A stretch of 64,000 nucleotides of DNA from contig OX375878.1 of assembly GCA_947359465.1 (NCBI GenBank), positions 80,393,627 through 80,457,626 of the forward strand, given 5' to 3'. Position numbers and translations under genes: made by a program. The stretch comes from Metellina segmentata. Its lineage: Eukaryota; Arthropoda; Arachnida; Araneae; Tetragnathidae. Shown here in pieces: positions 55,020-64,000 of this stretch (positions are counted from its first letter, which is position 1; each line of letters begins with the position of its first letter). The notes beneath the pieces were generated by a model that saw only the letters and a list, made by a program, of their open reading frames with translations, had not been told where the DNA came from and did not search any database.

Positions 55020-55645
55020 GGATTTTCTCTAAAAGTTGCATGAAGTGTGGGGGGCCATGATGTGAAAGTACTCCCATAATAAATGGCCCAGTGGATTTGT
55101 CCATTGCGCTAGCAAAGCTTGGAGTTGTAGGTAAAAATTTTAAAAACTGTATCTGATATACATGCTCAGTACAGTATCTTTCCATACTCATTCAATGCAA
55201 AACATCTTGCATACTGTATGTTATACTGGATTCAAGAATAGAATTTTCGATTATCTATACTTACCTTTAATTGGGATTGAATTTTACCTGATATGGTATT
55301 GAATTTTACCTGATATGGTATTGCATTTTTTGATGCTGGTACAGTTAGTTAAACATTAATTGTTACAGGTCAAAATCATAAGAAACTTTTAATTCAATAT
55401 CAGCGCTTTTCTACTGAAGATAATATTAAACATTTAAAAGTGTTCTGTGAAAAGAATTCTTTTCTCGCTCTCTTTTATTCGCTGAGTTATATTTTAAGGG
55501 TATGTTTCGACACAATGCTCCGGGTTCTCAGTTTAACAATGGCAAGCTTTTTGTCGACATTTATCTTGGTGGCCCGTTTCTTTCTAATTCAATTTCGAAC
55601 TTGGATGGGTGAAAATACCGATTGAAAAATCTTTTCGTTTTTTGA
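55020..55645. other. No gene seen
   Basis: A short duplication, gaattttacctgatatggta, occurs twice at 55279-55322. The 61-codon frame at 55440 is not convincing. Confidence 0.5.
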
Positions 55646-55651
55646 ATGCTA

Positions 55652-56940
55652 CAGAGGCTGTTCGCACATTTTTTAGACGATTTTGAAGAGGTAATAAAAA
55701 ATCGTTTGCTGCAAAAGAAATCATTGCAGTTGTACTATGTTTTTAAAAGTCAAAATTATCGTCTGCGGCTTGAGAAATTTGTTTTTATCCAAAATGGCGT
55801 TTTTAACGAAGCAGTGGTTCGAGGGCTATATTTATGCTCTTTCAGAAGAGAAATATTCATATTCCATTATCCAAAAACGATGTGAGAGTCATGGTTTGGT
55901 GATATCTAAAGTGCCGATAGGTAATATCGTCAGCAAGAAAGGGAAAAAAACGTCAAATTGGAGCCTCAAGTGGGACAAAAATTCCAAACAAGTATCCAAG
56001 GAAGAAACGGACATCTTCGACTATTGCAAAGGTTCGTTGTTTAATGTTAAAAGAAAATCCCCCTAGTCAAAGGACAGTTGCAAAATCATTAAAATGCTCA
56101 GTGTCCACTGTAAAGAAAATGATAAACGTTGATTCAAATCTTAAGAAAGCGAAAAAACGCACTGTGCATCGTCTTTCTCCAAAGCATATCGCTGAACGCA
56201 GGACACGCTGTCGAGTTCTATATGAGAAACACTTATCCAAAGAAAAATGGAAACAAAATTGTCACAATAGATGAATCATGGGTGTATTAAAAAAAGAGCC
56301 GTTTATTATCATAAAAGGGGAGAAAAAAATTTAAGTACATGGTTCACAGAATCGAAAGAAATTTTTTCTAAAGGATTCAGGATTGTTGTTGGTTTTTCAT
56401 ATAATGGCAAGTTAAAAATAAAGAGAGTGGGAAAAAATGTCAAGATTACTCCAAATACTATCAGGAACCTATTTTATCACCAATTTTTCTGAATGAAATA
56501 CCATCGCTTTACCCACAGCGCCCATCAATCTGTGGAACTCAATCAAGACAAAGCTAGCAGTCACACATCAAAATCCACTGTAAATTTCCTAAAAGAAGTT
56601 GAAAAAAACCGGTATCAAGGCCATACCCTTCACTTATATCCCTACTAAATTTTCCGATGTATCACCTATGGATTTTTGTGCTTTCGGATTTTTAAAATCT
56701 GCATTATCCAAACGTCGTCCCACAACCCTTACAGGACTCTGGAAAGCTGTTCAGGAGGAATGGGATAGAATACTTTTTCTGACACTTCAAAAGTCATTAT
56801 TATCCTGGAAATTACGGTGTCGAAAGATAGTTCAGAATAAGGGCTATCAAATAGAACATTTAAAACACAAGAATTTTATGTAATTTAGTTTTGTGAATAC
56901 AATATACATATATTGTCTAAAAATGTGTGAACAGCTTCTG
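55652..56940 (+). mobile_element. Mariner-like element, near complete, inactive
   Basis: Ends cagaggctgttcgcacattt and (reversed) cagaagctgttcacacattt, continuing ttagac. Length 1289 bp, as expected for a mariner. The TA target is seen on the left only. Confidence 0.8.
55788..56883 (+). pseudogene. Mariner-like transposase, several frameshifts
   Basis: Reading across frames, the N-terminus is MAFLTKQWFEGYIYALSEEK; a helix-turn-helix region follows with SQRTVAKSLKCSVSTVKKMI. The first catalytic Asp is in KIVTIDESWVY, around 56250-56285. The second is in LNQDKASSHTS, around 56530-56560. The third is in SPMDFCAFGFLKSALSKRRP, and the end is WKLRCRKIVQNKGYQIEHLK. All three acidic positions can be found, but the frame changes at least four times (near 56045, 56260, 56490 and 56600), so no enzyme can be made. 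The terminal inverted repeats flank it closely. Confidence 0.85.
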
Positions 56941-56976
56941 AATATTGCCTTTTATACAAATCGCATTATATTTTAC

Positions 56977-57170
56977 CAGGTGGTTAGTTAATTAACGTCG
57001 CACTGGAGCTGGTACCCCACTCTCCAAACTTCCACATCACGCTAACGTGAGAACATTTGAGGACACGAAAAATGTAGCATGTGCCAGCCTTATTTGTTTC
57101 ACGAATGTCTTTGTTTGGATTCGAACTCGCAACCCTCCGACTGCTATTTCATTACTCTTCCAACGGGGTA
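56977..57170 (-). repeat. Sb SINE with internal deletion
   Basis: The minus strand has head, box B (gcgagttcgaatcc) and body, but the middle of the tail is lost: the end gacgttaattaactaacca joins straight to the gtaccagctcc region. Confidence 0.75.
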
Positions 57171-57174
57171 CCTA

Positions 57175-57245
57175 GTTTTTTCTCTTGTGTCTGGTGCAGC
57201 GTGGCCAAATATGACCCTTGAGCCATAAAACAACGAACCAACCAT
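57175..57245 (-). repeat. Fragment of the repeat inserted at 5704
   Basis: Reversed it reads ggttcgttgttttatggctc then aagggtcatatttggccacg, matching the insert in the Sb SINE at 5704-5816. Confidence 0.65.
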
Positions 57246-57249
57246 TACT

Positions 57250-58015
57250 GGATCTTGCACTACTAAACGTTAAACAAACATCTCTTAATGAGATCTTTAC
57301 AGGAAGTTTTAAAAATATTCTTGCATTTTTATACGTGTCTTGAGGCGGTAATATTCATGTGGTAATTTATATTATGCTTTCACTATACTTCATATATTGA
57401 TTCTAATAATATTAACTAGTTAAGTAGATTATTTAAAGATAGTAAGTACATTAAAGTAGTAACTAGGGTAAGTAAGGCCTAAGTACTAATTACTATATAC
57501 TTTTTTTTATTAGTTCTGATGTAAAATGATACTGACGTTAAAAACAAATAAGATAAACGAATATGTTTCCTCTATCACACACACACACACTTGTTCAGGA
57601 CTTGTTGAACCAAATATTAAATAAAAGTATGAGAGAGCTTAGGGCTCTTTCCCATAAATGGATTTGTATTACCTTCGAAAAATGGATTCGTATTATCTTT
57701 AAAACATTCAATATGGTAGGTTTTATTGCTTCCTCAATATTTCTAAAGCAAACAGTCGTATGGAGAATGGAAGTAATTTTACTGGATAAGTCGGAATACT
57801 TTTTTACTGTTTGACCAGTCTGTCGCAAATACCAAACTGAATAAATTTAACTATTTATACATATTTCTCATTCTCCTCCTGATCTCCAGTATTCCCGAAT
57901 ACTGGAGACCATGAGAAGATAGTCCCAAATTAGAAACTAACATTCGGGAGTCCCAAACTAGAAAACTAATGATATTGATGAAGTTCTAAAAATGAGTGGA
58001 ATATACAGATTTTAA
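57250..58015. other. No gene seen
   Basis: AT-rich; contains (CA)n at 57576-57590 and the hairpin at 57883-57908. Confidence 0.5.
57883..57908. repeat. Short perfect hairpin
   Basis: tctccagtattc cc gaatactggaga: 12-bp perfect arms with a 2-base loop. No T-run follows, and the surroundings are AT-rich. Purpose unknown. Confidence 0.85.
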
Positions 58016-58017
58016 CC

Positions 58018-58523
58018 AACACAAAGGGTGGTTCGAAATTCCGTAGCAAAACTTCAAAATGTAGTTGGATGCACCAAAATATAAAAAAAATGTCCATTAA
58101 TGTGTGTCTGCAAACTGTTGCACTTTTGGCACATTTAATAATAATTCTTTTCGAACTTTATCATTCGCATTACAGATTCGGAAATGGCTTAAATCCATCT
58201 AACGAACGAAGCTGCCAATGAAAACGGAAGAACTGCTCCAAGATTGTACAGTTAACACTATCCCAACAGGGGCCAATGCCGAATCGTAAAACCACTTACC
58301 ACCCTGAAATGTGGAAAAACAGAACATTTCATGTCAGCAGGCATGATATGGGTCGTCCAGGAAGTTGGAGCATTTTAGAAATGGAAGACATTCTACACGA
58401 AATTGAGAAAAACACAAGCACGCGAGTGGTGTTTCAAATGAGTTGTGCTCATGTTTTGAGGCGCGCCAATTCACATGTTACGCGACAACATACTTACCAT
58501 CAGCGATTCTCTGTCATTGTGTA
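58018..58523 (+). pseudogene. IS630/mariner-type transposase N-terminal fragment
   Basis: The left end acaaagggtggttcgaaatt resembles the inverted repeat of the element at 39848 (cagggtggtcccgaattcat). Coding traces at 58276-58500 read SRHDMGRPGSWSILEMEDIL, then HEIEKNTSTR, and in another part CAHVLRRANSH. These match the linker and second helix-turn-helix of the same transposase superfamily (the GRPRSxRTxExEExILxxVxENPSTSTR pattern, described only approximately here). The nuclease domain is absent; an Sb SINE follows directly. Confidence 0.55.
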
Positions 58524-58526
58524 GGA

Positions 58527-58830
58527 GGGCCGCGGTAGCCCGGTTGAAAGAGTAACGAATCAGGAACCGAAGAGTTGCAAGTTTGAATCCAACAAAAGAC
58601 AGTCGTGCACAAAGAAGCTTGGTGCAAGTTCAATCTGTCGTGACGTCAAATGTCCTCACGTTGGCGTGGTGTGGAAGTTTGGAGAGGTGGTGTGCCAGCT
58701 CAGGGATGACCTCGTCATCTGACCGTGGTTTAAAACTACGTGGCGCTGTCATCGGTTCTTTCCATTCGTGTTTGATCGTCGCCAATAGCCCGTTGTGTTG
58801 CTACAGTGCGACGTTAATTAAAATACATAC
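58527..58830 (+). repeat. Sb SINE, full length
   Basis: Head gggccgcggtagcccggttg, box B-like aagtttgaatccaac, body, and tail gacgttaattaaaatacata. A good reference copy for Sb, although box B is mutated. Confidence 0.88.
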
Positions 58831-58839
58831 CATTACTTA

Positions 58840-59440
58840 CCTTATAATTAGCTGCTAGTCTTTGTTTATTAGCGAATGGAAATAAAAGGATGAAAATAAT
58901 GTTTAATTAATGAAATTGTTAGCAAAACGGGAGCATAGCCAGTTGTTTGTAACATGGGTAACAGTTGGAATTTTTAAACGAAATTAAATTTAAACAAGAT
59001 AGATAAAAAAACTATTCTCAATCGCACGACAATTTGATCCAATACACTGTATTGTGACTAAATGGCTGCTTTTCTGATGAAAATTAATCTCGCATCTATT
59101 TTTCAGTAAAATGTTTTAATTTCCTATTTAAAATGAAGTAATGTGTGTCTTGGAGATTAAGTTTTTAATTATAAGCAAATAAAACTCTTTCGAATCATAC
59201 TTTTTAAATTTTAATTCTACCTAATGCATTTAAATTTTGGTTCTCAAGAGGAAGAGGTATATTAGACAAATAAATAAAATTTCACTTTAAATCATTAATT
59301 ATGAACACTAGTTTTGTGTGTGAAAAGTTTACATTTATTTGGATTACTATTGTTAAAAACTATAGTAATCCCAACTTAGCTATAGTAAATTTCCAAAAAA
59401 TGAACAGATTTTCAAGTTTTTATATTTAGCACTAGCCATT
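58840..59440. other. No gene seen
   Basis: AT-rich, no features recognised. Confidence 0.55.
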
Positions 59441-59444
59441 GAGT

Positions 59445-59640
59445 GGCCAGCACGGCGTTGCCCGTGACAATTCTTTTCGTGGGGTCAGGTGTGCTGCTTG
59501 CTAACCCCCTGTGATTGCTACGAATTTTTATTTGGTTTGCCAGCAAACCAAATCCTGATGGGAATTCGTTGCCTATTAAATAACAGCTATCACGGCGTTA
59601 CCCTCGTCATTGTCAAATAAGGCCAAATTCAAATTTTGAA
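59445..59640 (-). mobile_element. Candidate Helitron-like 3' end
   Basis: On the minus strand the sequence ends cacgggcaacgccgtgctgg then ccactcaatggctagt, a CTAG-type end preceded by a GC-rich near-palindrome. It resembles the end at 18515-18532. The class is a recognition-based guess. Confidence 0.35.
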
Positions 59641-59678
59641 GAGATCCAATCGGCATGACGTCACAATCTCTTGCGAAA

Positions 59679-60014
59679 GCCGACCAACCGGTATAGTGGT
59701 TAAAGTGTTAGCCTCTAGATCGGAAGGTTCCTGGTTCGAATCCGGGTCCGGGCATGGATGCTTGTAAACGTATGGTGTAGAGGCGGCTGGTGCACCTTAA
59801 ATCTGTCGTGGCCGAAAGTCCTCACGTTGGGTTGGCGTGGAAGTTTGGAGAGTGGGGTGCCAGCTCAGGTGTTGCTTCGTCATCTGACCGTGGTTCAAAA
59901 TTACGAGGTGTTGTCCTCGGATCTTTCCCTTCAGGGACTGATCCCGGACCGTCGTCAATAGCCCGTTGTGTTGCTCTAGTACGACGTTAACTAAAATTAC
60001 CATTACCATTACCA
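59679..60014 (+). repeat. Sa SINE, youngest and best preserved copy
   Basis: 336 bp. Head gccgaccaaccggtatagtg with box A, box B ggttcgaatccgggtc, body, and tail ttaccattaccattacc. CTCTTGCGAAA at 59668-59678 and 60015-60025 is a perfect 11-bp target duplication. Frames reading through it (such as one ending SLQGLIPDRRQ) are artefacts that recur in every Sa copy. Confidence 0.95.
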
Positions 60015-60079
60015 CTCTTGCGAAAATATAAATATTTAATTGAAACATTATTTAATAAAAGAAATCAAATGTTTTTGGT

Positions 60080-60150
60080 ATCTATCTAGGGTAAAATTTT
60101 CCGCAGATTTCAAATCCGATGAATTTTTTATTCTATCTTTAATGATCCCG
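60080..60150 (+). repeat. Fragment related to the MITE at 15667
   Basis: ggtaaaattttccgcagatt then caaatccgatgaa matches 15830-15890 in the same order. Confidence 0.65.
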
Positions 60151-60290
60151 ATTTTACAAAAAAAAAGAAATAAACAATGACAGTCAAAAAAAAAATTCTA
60201 TTTGTTTTGCTTTCCTTCGCCAGAAGCGTTTGTGCGCAGGAAATGGAATCTGATTTCTCGATCGCGATGGTCATATGTAAAACATATGGT

Positions 60291-60463
60291 GTGTAAGTTT
60301 GGAGAGTGGGGTGCCAGCTCAGGTGTTGCTTCGTCATCTGACCGTGGTTCAAAATTACGAGGTGTTGTCTTCTGATCTTTCCCTTAAAGGACTGATCCCG
60401 GACCGCGTCAATAGCCTGTTGTGTTGCTCTAGTACGACGTTAACTAAAATTACCATTACCAAT
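60291..60463 (+). repeat. Sa SINE, 5'-truncated
   Basis: From gtaagtttggagagtgggg to attaccattacc, with a one-base deletion in the gaccgcgtcaatagcc block. Confidence 0.85.
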
Positions 60464-60469
60464 GTTTAA

Positions 60470-60850
60470 CCTCTTCGTTACCTAGGTCCACATACGTGGG
60501 CCTCGACTCTTTCGCCTTAAAAATAATCTTTCTGATAAAATGTATACTTAAGAACTCAAGTATATACACATGCGTGGACGTCTAATCTTCTGATTGACAC
60601 CAATGGAGGGCAGTATAAACCGGTAGTTTATGTAGAAAGTTTTTTATTCAAAAGCGATTTCGAAAAAATGGCTTCGACTCAACGTTTTGGTAAAAGTAAA
60701 TAAATTTCATTTGTTTTTAATGATTTCTAAATCCTTTAGTAATGTGTTTTAGTTGATAATTTCTGAGTGTTCTTAAGTATGAGTTCTTAAGCAATATCTT
60801 ATCATTTGAAAATTATTATGCTTTCAGCATAATTGAGACCCGAAGTACAA
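60470..60850. other. No gene seen
   Basis: No features recognised. Confidence 0.5.
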
Positions 60851-60851
60851 A

Positions 60852-61119
60852 TATCGCACCCCGGTAAGAAAAGTGACGCGTTAAAAAAATAAAAAATTTT
60901 ATGCTACATCATTGAAAAATATGTATGAGATGCCCCAGTGTGTTATATTACTATTCTATAGAATATAATAGAAGTTACTACCATAAATACTTACCTAAAA
61001 TTTAAAAGAAGCTTATACTATTTCAATGTAAGTTTTATAGTATCCTTTAAGTTGGCGTTTTTTTTTTTTTCAAATTCTGCAATTCTGAGTTGTGTCACTG
61101 TTCTAGCCGGGATGCGATA
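60852..61119. mobile_element. MITE with TA target site, copy 2
   Basis: Inverted ends tcgcaccccggtaagaaaag and (reversed) tcgcatcccggctagaacag between TA dinucleotides. The interior (gatgccccagtg, attctatagaat, agtatcctttaag) is the reverse of the copy at 6384. Confidence 0.75.
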
Positions 61120-62225
61120 TGTGTACCTAAGATGTTTAGCCCTTATGATGCCACCATCTAAAAGAGGAATTTACTTGAGAACTTTGAAGTATTTCATAAC
61201 ATTTATCAGGAAAAAAACTGATTTTGAAACAATTTTTATATGGTTGGTAGAGAAGATTTTACTATGTTTTAAAACAAGAACACACACACACACAATTTTG
61301 ATAGTTATCCCGAGATTTTTCCCCTTCAAAGTGTTCCTAAAGTACAAAGGGTGTTTTTAAGGATCCATTTTTACTCATTACCACACAAGCAAAAAACATT
61401 TACAAGACAATTAATCAAAAGCAATTTAGTAAATTGTACTTTGTACAACCCTCCTATTTTTCCTTCCAAAAATATAACTCCTCCAGAAATATTTTTTCTT
61501 ATTGATTTTCTTTTCAATTATGTGCCTGTCTTCTGTCAAGTTAGAATGTATGAATAAGTATGTGTCATGTACGAGTATGAACAGGTTCAGAAAATTTATG
61601 AAATAATGTTAGTAGCATAGGAGGTAAAGGTTTGAAAAAGAGTATAAGTTGGTGGATGAAACACATATTCAAGTAAAATGACGCTGGTTTAAAGTATAAT
61701 AGTATAAATATAGATGGTACTACAAGACAGATTTGTTACAATATGTAATCATTCATTGCATTATGATATTCCATATATTCACGAAATAGTGTGCATATTT
61801 GTTATGAATAGTAATGTGAAAAAAATATCGAACCACCTCCTTTATTTTGCGTACTGCTCGTACAAGAACAAATTCAAACGTATTCAGTAAAAAATAATGT
61901 CTTCTATAAACTCAAATTAAAAAAAAATTAATAAAATATGTCTTTATATCACATTTTGTGCAAACAACAAAACGTTTAATGAAAACACCATGTGCTTTGA
62001 TGCCATAATCAGGTTCTGTTTAGTTAATTACTACAAATGTAGTATTTCATGACTTTACGACCTTTGTATCCTGAGATAGTCAACCATAAGTTTATATCAA
62101 CTTCACGGATCATCTCGTTATAGAATGTCTCTATTTGTAGACCGAGATTAATTGTAGTTATAGCTACACAAATTTCAAATTTTAACACTATTTCAAACGT
62201 ATTTTTCAGCGATCCGAGAATTATC
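61120..62225. other. No gene seen
   Basis: AT-rich with a short (CA)n at 61281-61296. Frames at 61052-61557 have no recognised domain. Confidence 0.5.
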
Positions 62226-62227
62226 TA

Positions 62228-62480
62228 TATATATAATTTTCTTACGTGGCACACAAAAAGGACGTTATTTACTATCGCGTTTTGGCAACACTGTACGATT
62301 TTTTGTTTACCACGAAGCCTCGCGCCTCAATTGAATTTATAGCGTTAGCGGATGAAATTTTATTGAAAAAAAAGTATTATTTGTCGTGCTGTTGCAGCAT
62401 ACAAACAACATGCTGGGAATTCGATTTCCAAAGCAGCGCTCTCATTTCGAGTCAACATTTGCTCAAAGTTTTCTTTGAAT
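62228..62480 (+). mobile_element. Candidate Helitron-like 5' start
   Basis: tatctatatatataattttc then ttacgtggcacac resembles the start at 16915, and the sequence after it shows no domain. Low confidence; could be an unrelated interspersed repeat. Confidence 0.25.
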
Positions 62481-62605
62481 TCCAAATTGTCTGAGTTCTG
62501 TTGAAAGAAGAACTGTATACCTTTTCTGTAGCACAACAAATTTATGTTAGAAAAATATTTTTTTTTTTAATATCAAATTTGTAAACAATTTCTTCTGCTA
62601 GGACA

Positions 62606-62720
62606 TACACTGAAGAGCCAAAACATTATGAGCACCTACTCGTTGCGCCTCCTTTTTCATGCAAAACAGCTGCAATTCGCCTGGGCATAGATGCCACAAG
62701 TTATTGGTTCAGGACTGGAG
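62606..62720. repeat. Interspersed repeat fragment, class unknown
   Basis: cactgaagagccaaaacatt then atgagcacc resembles a repeat end I have seen across arthropod genomes. No partner end or coding part is present here. Confidence 0.3.
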
Positions 62721-62724
62721 AAAT

Positions 62725-63005
62725 TTTGATACATTCGAAATTATGTGTCTAAATTGGGGGTTCCTATTAGATATTATGAAGTTGGTGCTCAATTTAATAT
62801 GTAAAAGACCGCCCCTTTTGCAAATTTCTAGAATATGAATTTATAGACGTTAGTTTCTATCAAGCGGCATCTTTGAATTTTCTCAACTGTTAAAATTGCT
62901 CGAGTGAAGGTAAAAAATCAAAATAATTTTTCACAGAAGCAATGTCACATAACAGTAACATCAATTGTTTTCAATGCATGCAATAAGTGTTTTACTTTTC
63001 ATGTG
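62725..63005. other. No gene seen
   Basis: No features recognised. Confidence 0.45.
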
Positions 63006-63007
63006 GT

Positions 63008-63118
63008 TGGTAGTTGAATCAATGTCCCACTGGAGCAACGGGCTATTATCGATGGTCCGGTAACAATCCCGAAGAGAAAGAAAAGAAAACACCTCGTCTT
63101 TTGAGCCACTGTTTTGTT
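63008..63118 (-). repeat. Sb SINE 3' fragment
   Basis: gttgaatcaatgtcccactg to cctcgtcttttgagcc, a diverged minus-strand tail. Confidence 0.65.
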
Positions 63119-63227
63119 ATGTAAATTGTGCATTTGCCATCGGGTAAGTCGGTTTTGTTTTGACGGGTGTACATGCACTATCTCTACTAGCATCGCCGAG
63201 AACTATCTCTCCACTATCTATCCTATG

Positions 63228-63448
63228 CCGCGGTAACCGCGTAGGAAGAGCAACGGAAAGGCAATAGGAGAGTTGAGAGCTCAAAACTCGTTTTATGGTT
63301 TACATGGAGGCTGGCACACGTTAAATATGTCGTGGTCTCACGTTGTAGTGGTGTGAAAGCTTGGAATGTGGAGTGCTAGCTAGGTTGCTTAAATCGTCTT
63401 CTGACAGTGGTTAAAAGTAATTAGGCGTTGTCCTTAGATCTTTCCCTG
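63228..63448 (+). repeat. Sb SINE, diverged
   Basis: Head gccgcggtaaccgcgtagga, a weak box B (gagagctcaaaactcg) and body to gatctttccctgtag. Confidence 0.7.
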
Positions 63449-63449
63449 T

Positions 63450-63733
63450 AGAAAAACAAAACGGGCTATTGGCTACGGTCCAGGATTAATCCCAGAGGCA
63501 AAGAGGAAAGACAAAACCACGCAATTTTCAAACACGGTAAGATGACGAGGTAACATATGAGCGGACACCTCACTTTCTAAACTACCACACCAAACCAAGG
63601 ATTTGAGGGCACGGTAGGTTTAACCTGCACCAGCCCCCGTATAGACGATGGTCTCTGATTGGACCTATTTTCGAACAGGCAGTTGTCCGGTTGCTAATCT
63701 TTTCCTCTTGCAACTATGCTACCGCCGACCCTC
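63450..63733 (-). repeat. Sb SINE, diverged, back to back with the previous one
   Basis: Minus-strand copy whose tail abuts the truncated tail of the plus-strand copy, giving a head-to-head inverted pair across 63228-63733. Confidence 0.7.
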
Positions 63734-63734
63734 A

Positions 63735-64000
63735 TAAAGTTGGGAAACAAATAAATCTGAATGCAAAATTTTAACGACCCAATAGCTATAGTTAACATTT
63801 AATTTCAGTAAGTTTCAATAGTCTCCAAATGCTTAAAGCATCTTTGTGGCGAATGAACATGTAGTACTCTCAGCGATTAATAAAGTTAAATTTTGTAACG
63901 AAATATACTATACGAGAGAGAGAAATTTTTGTTTCCAATAAGCATGCAGCTTCAAATTTTAATTACAATCAAACATTCAATTACAGACCCGAAATCTGAT
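63735..64000. other. No gene seen
   Basis: AT-rich end of the window. Confidence 0.5.

Noticed and set aside
59758..60048. Three overlapping 66-83 codon frames, similar ones at 5258, 9276 and 46010
   Set aside because: The same frames recur in every Sa SINE copy on matching strands and carry no independent signal.

Overview
The window looks like intergenic and intronic DNA from a large, AT-rich, repeat-laden arthropod genome, most likely a spider. The spider call is an inference: it rests on recognised tRNA-derived SINE families, several Tc1/mariner, hAT, Harbinger and Gypsy relics, and an arthropod-type neuropeptide receptor exon. No database search was possible. There are no bacterial-style operons. 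Nearly all long open frames are shadows of repeats.

The only host protein-coding sequence I can defend is on the minus strand at 38,387-39,092. It is a first coding exon with a 5' leader for a class A GPCR of the adipokinetic hormone / corazonin / GnRH receptor group, covering the N-terminus to TM4. It ends at a good splice donor and starts after a good splice acceptor. The leader carries a start-stop ATG-TAG and a 21-codon upstream ORF. The rest of the gene should lie further left on the minus strand, but I could not identify the later exons.

Layout. 0-3.3 kb: unique AT-rich DNA with one SINE. 3.3-11.1 kb: dense SINE cluster with nested insertions, a MITE, a 120-bp tandem repeat and a broken MADF gene. 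11-16.7 kb: nested MITEs, a Harbinger element, another TIR element and SINEs. 16.9-22.4 kb: Helitron-like candidate, an ATCGAT-rich hAT-type element and two copies of a TIR element with ACGAGATATCTCGT palindromes (ACGAG family below). 22.9-25.4 kb: internally deleted Gypsy element and a deleted Tc1-like element. 25.4-31.8 kb: TTAA-flanked MITE, tandem repeats, an inverted repeat and a deleted mariner. 33.7-38.2 kb: tandem repeats, a SINE inside an ACGAG copy, a second hAT-type copy and another ACGAG copy. 38.4-39.1 kb: receptor exon. 39.8-44.6 kb: a mariner-like element inside (TA)n, a near-perfect 220-bp palindrome, a large inverted duplication and a second Tc1 copy. 45.4-49.9 kb: LINE fragment and a complete but dead hAT element with target-site duplication. 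51.7-55.0 kb: (TA)n and a 2-kb minisatellite grown inside an ACGAG element. 55.6-63.7 kb: dead mariner, transposase fragment and many SINEs, one nearly intact.

SINE nomenclature here is local. Sa has a tRNA-like head with box A tatagtggttaagg and box B ggttcgaatcc, and a tail ending in attacc repeats. Sb has a different tRNA-like head (ggccgcgataacccggttg) but a related body, ending gttaattaaatatctacc. Sc has a third head (gcggtagctcagtcagtag) and ends in aac repeats.

The most interesting signals are the ACGAG element family and the minisatellite it produced, the two hAT-type elements packed with AACATCGATGTT palindromes, the long young palindrome at 40.5 kb, and the upstream-ORF architecture of the receptor exon.
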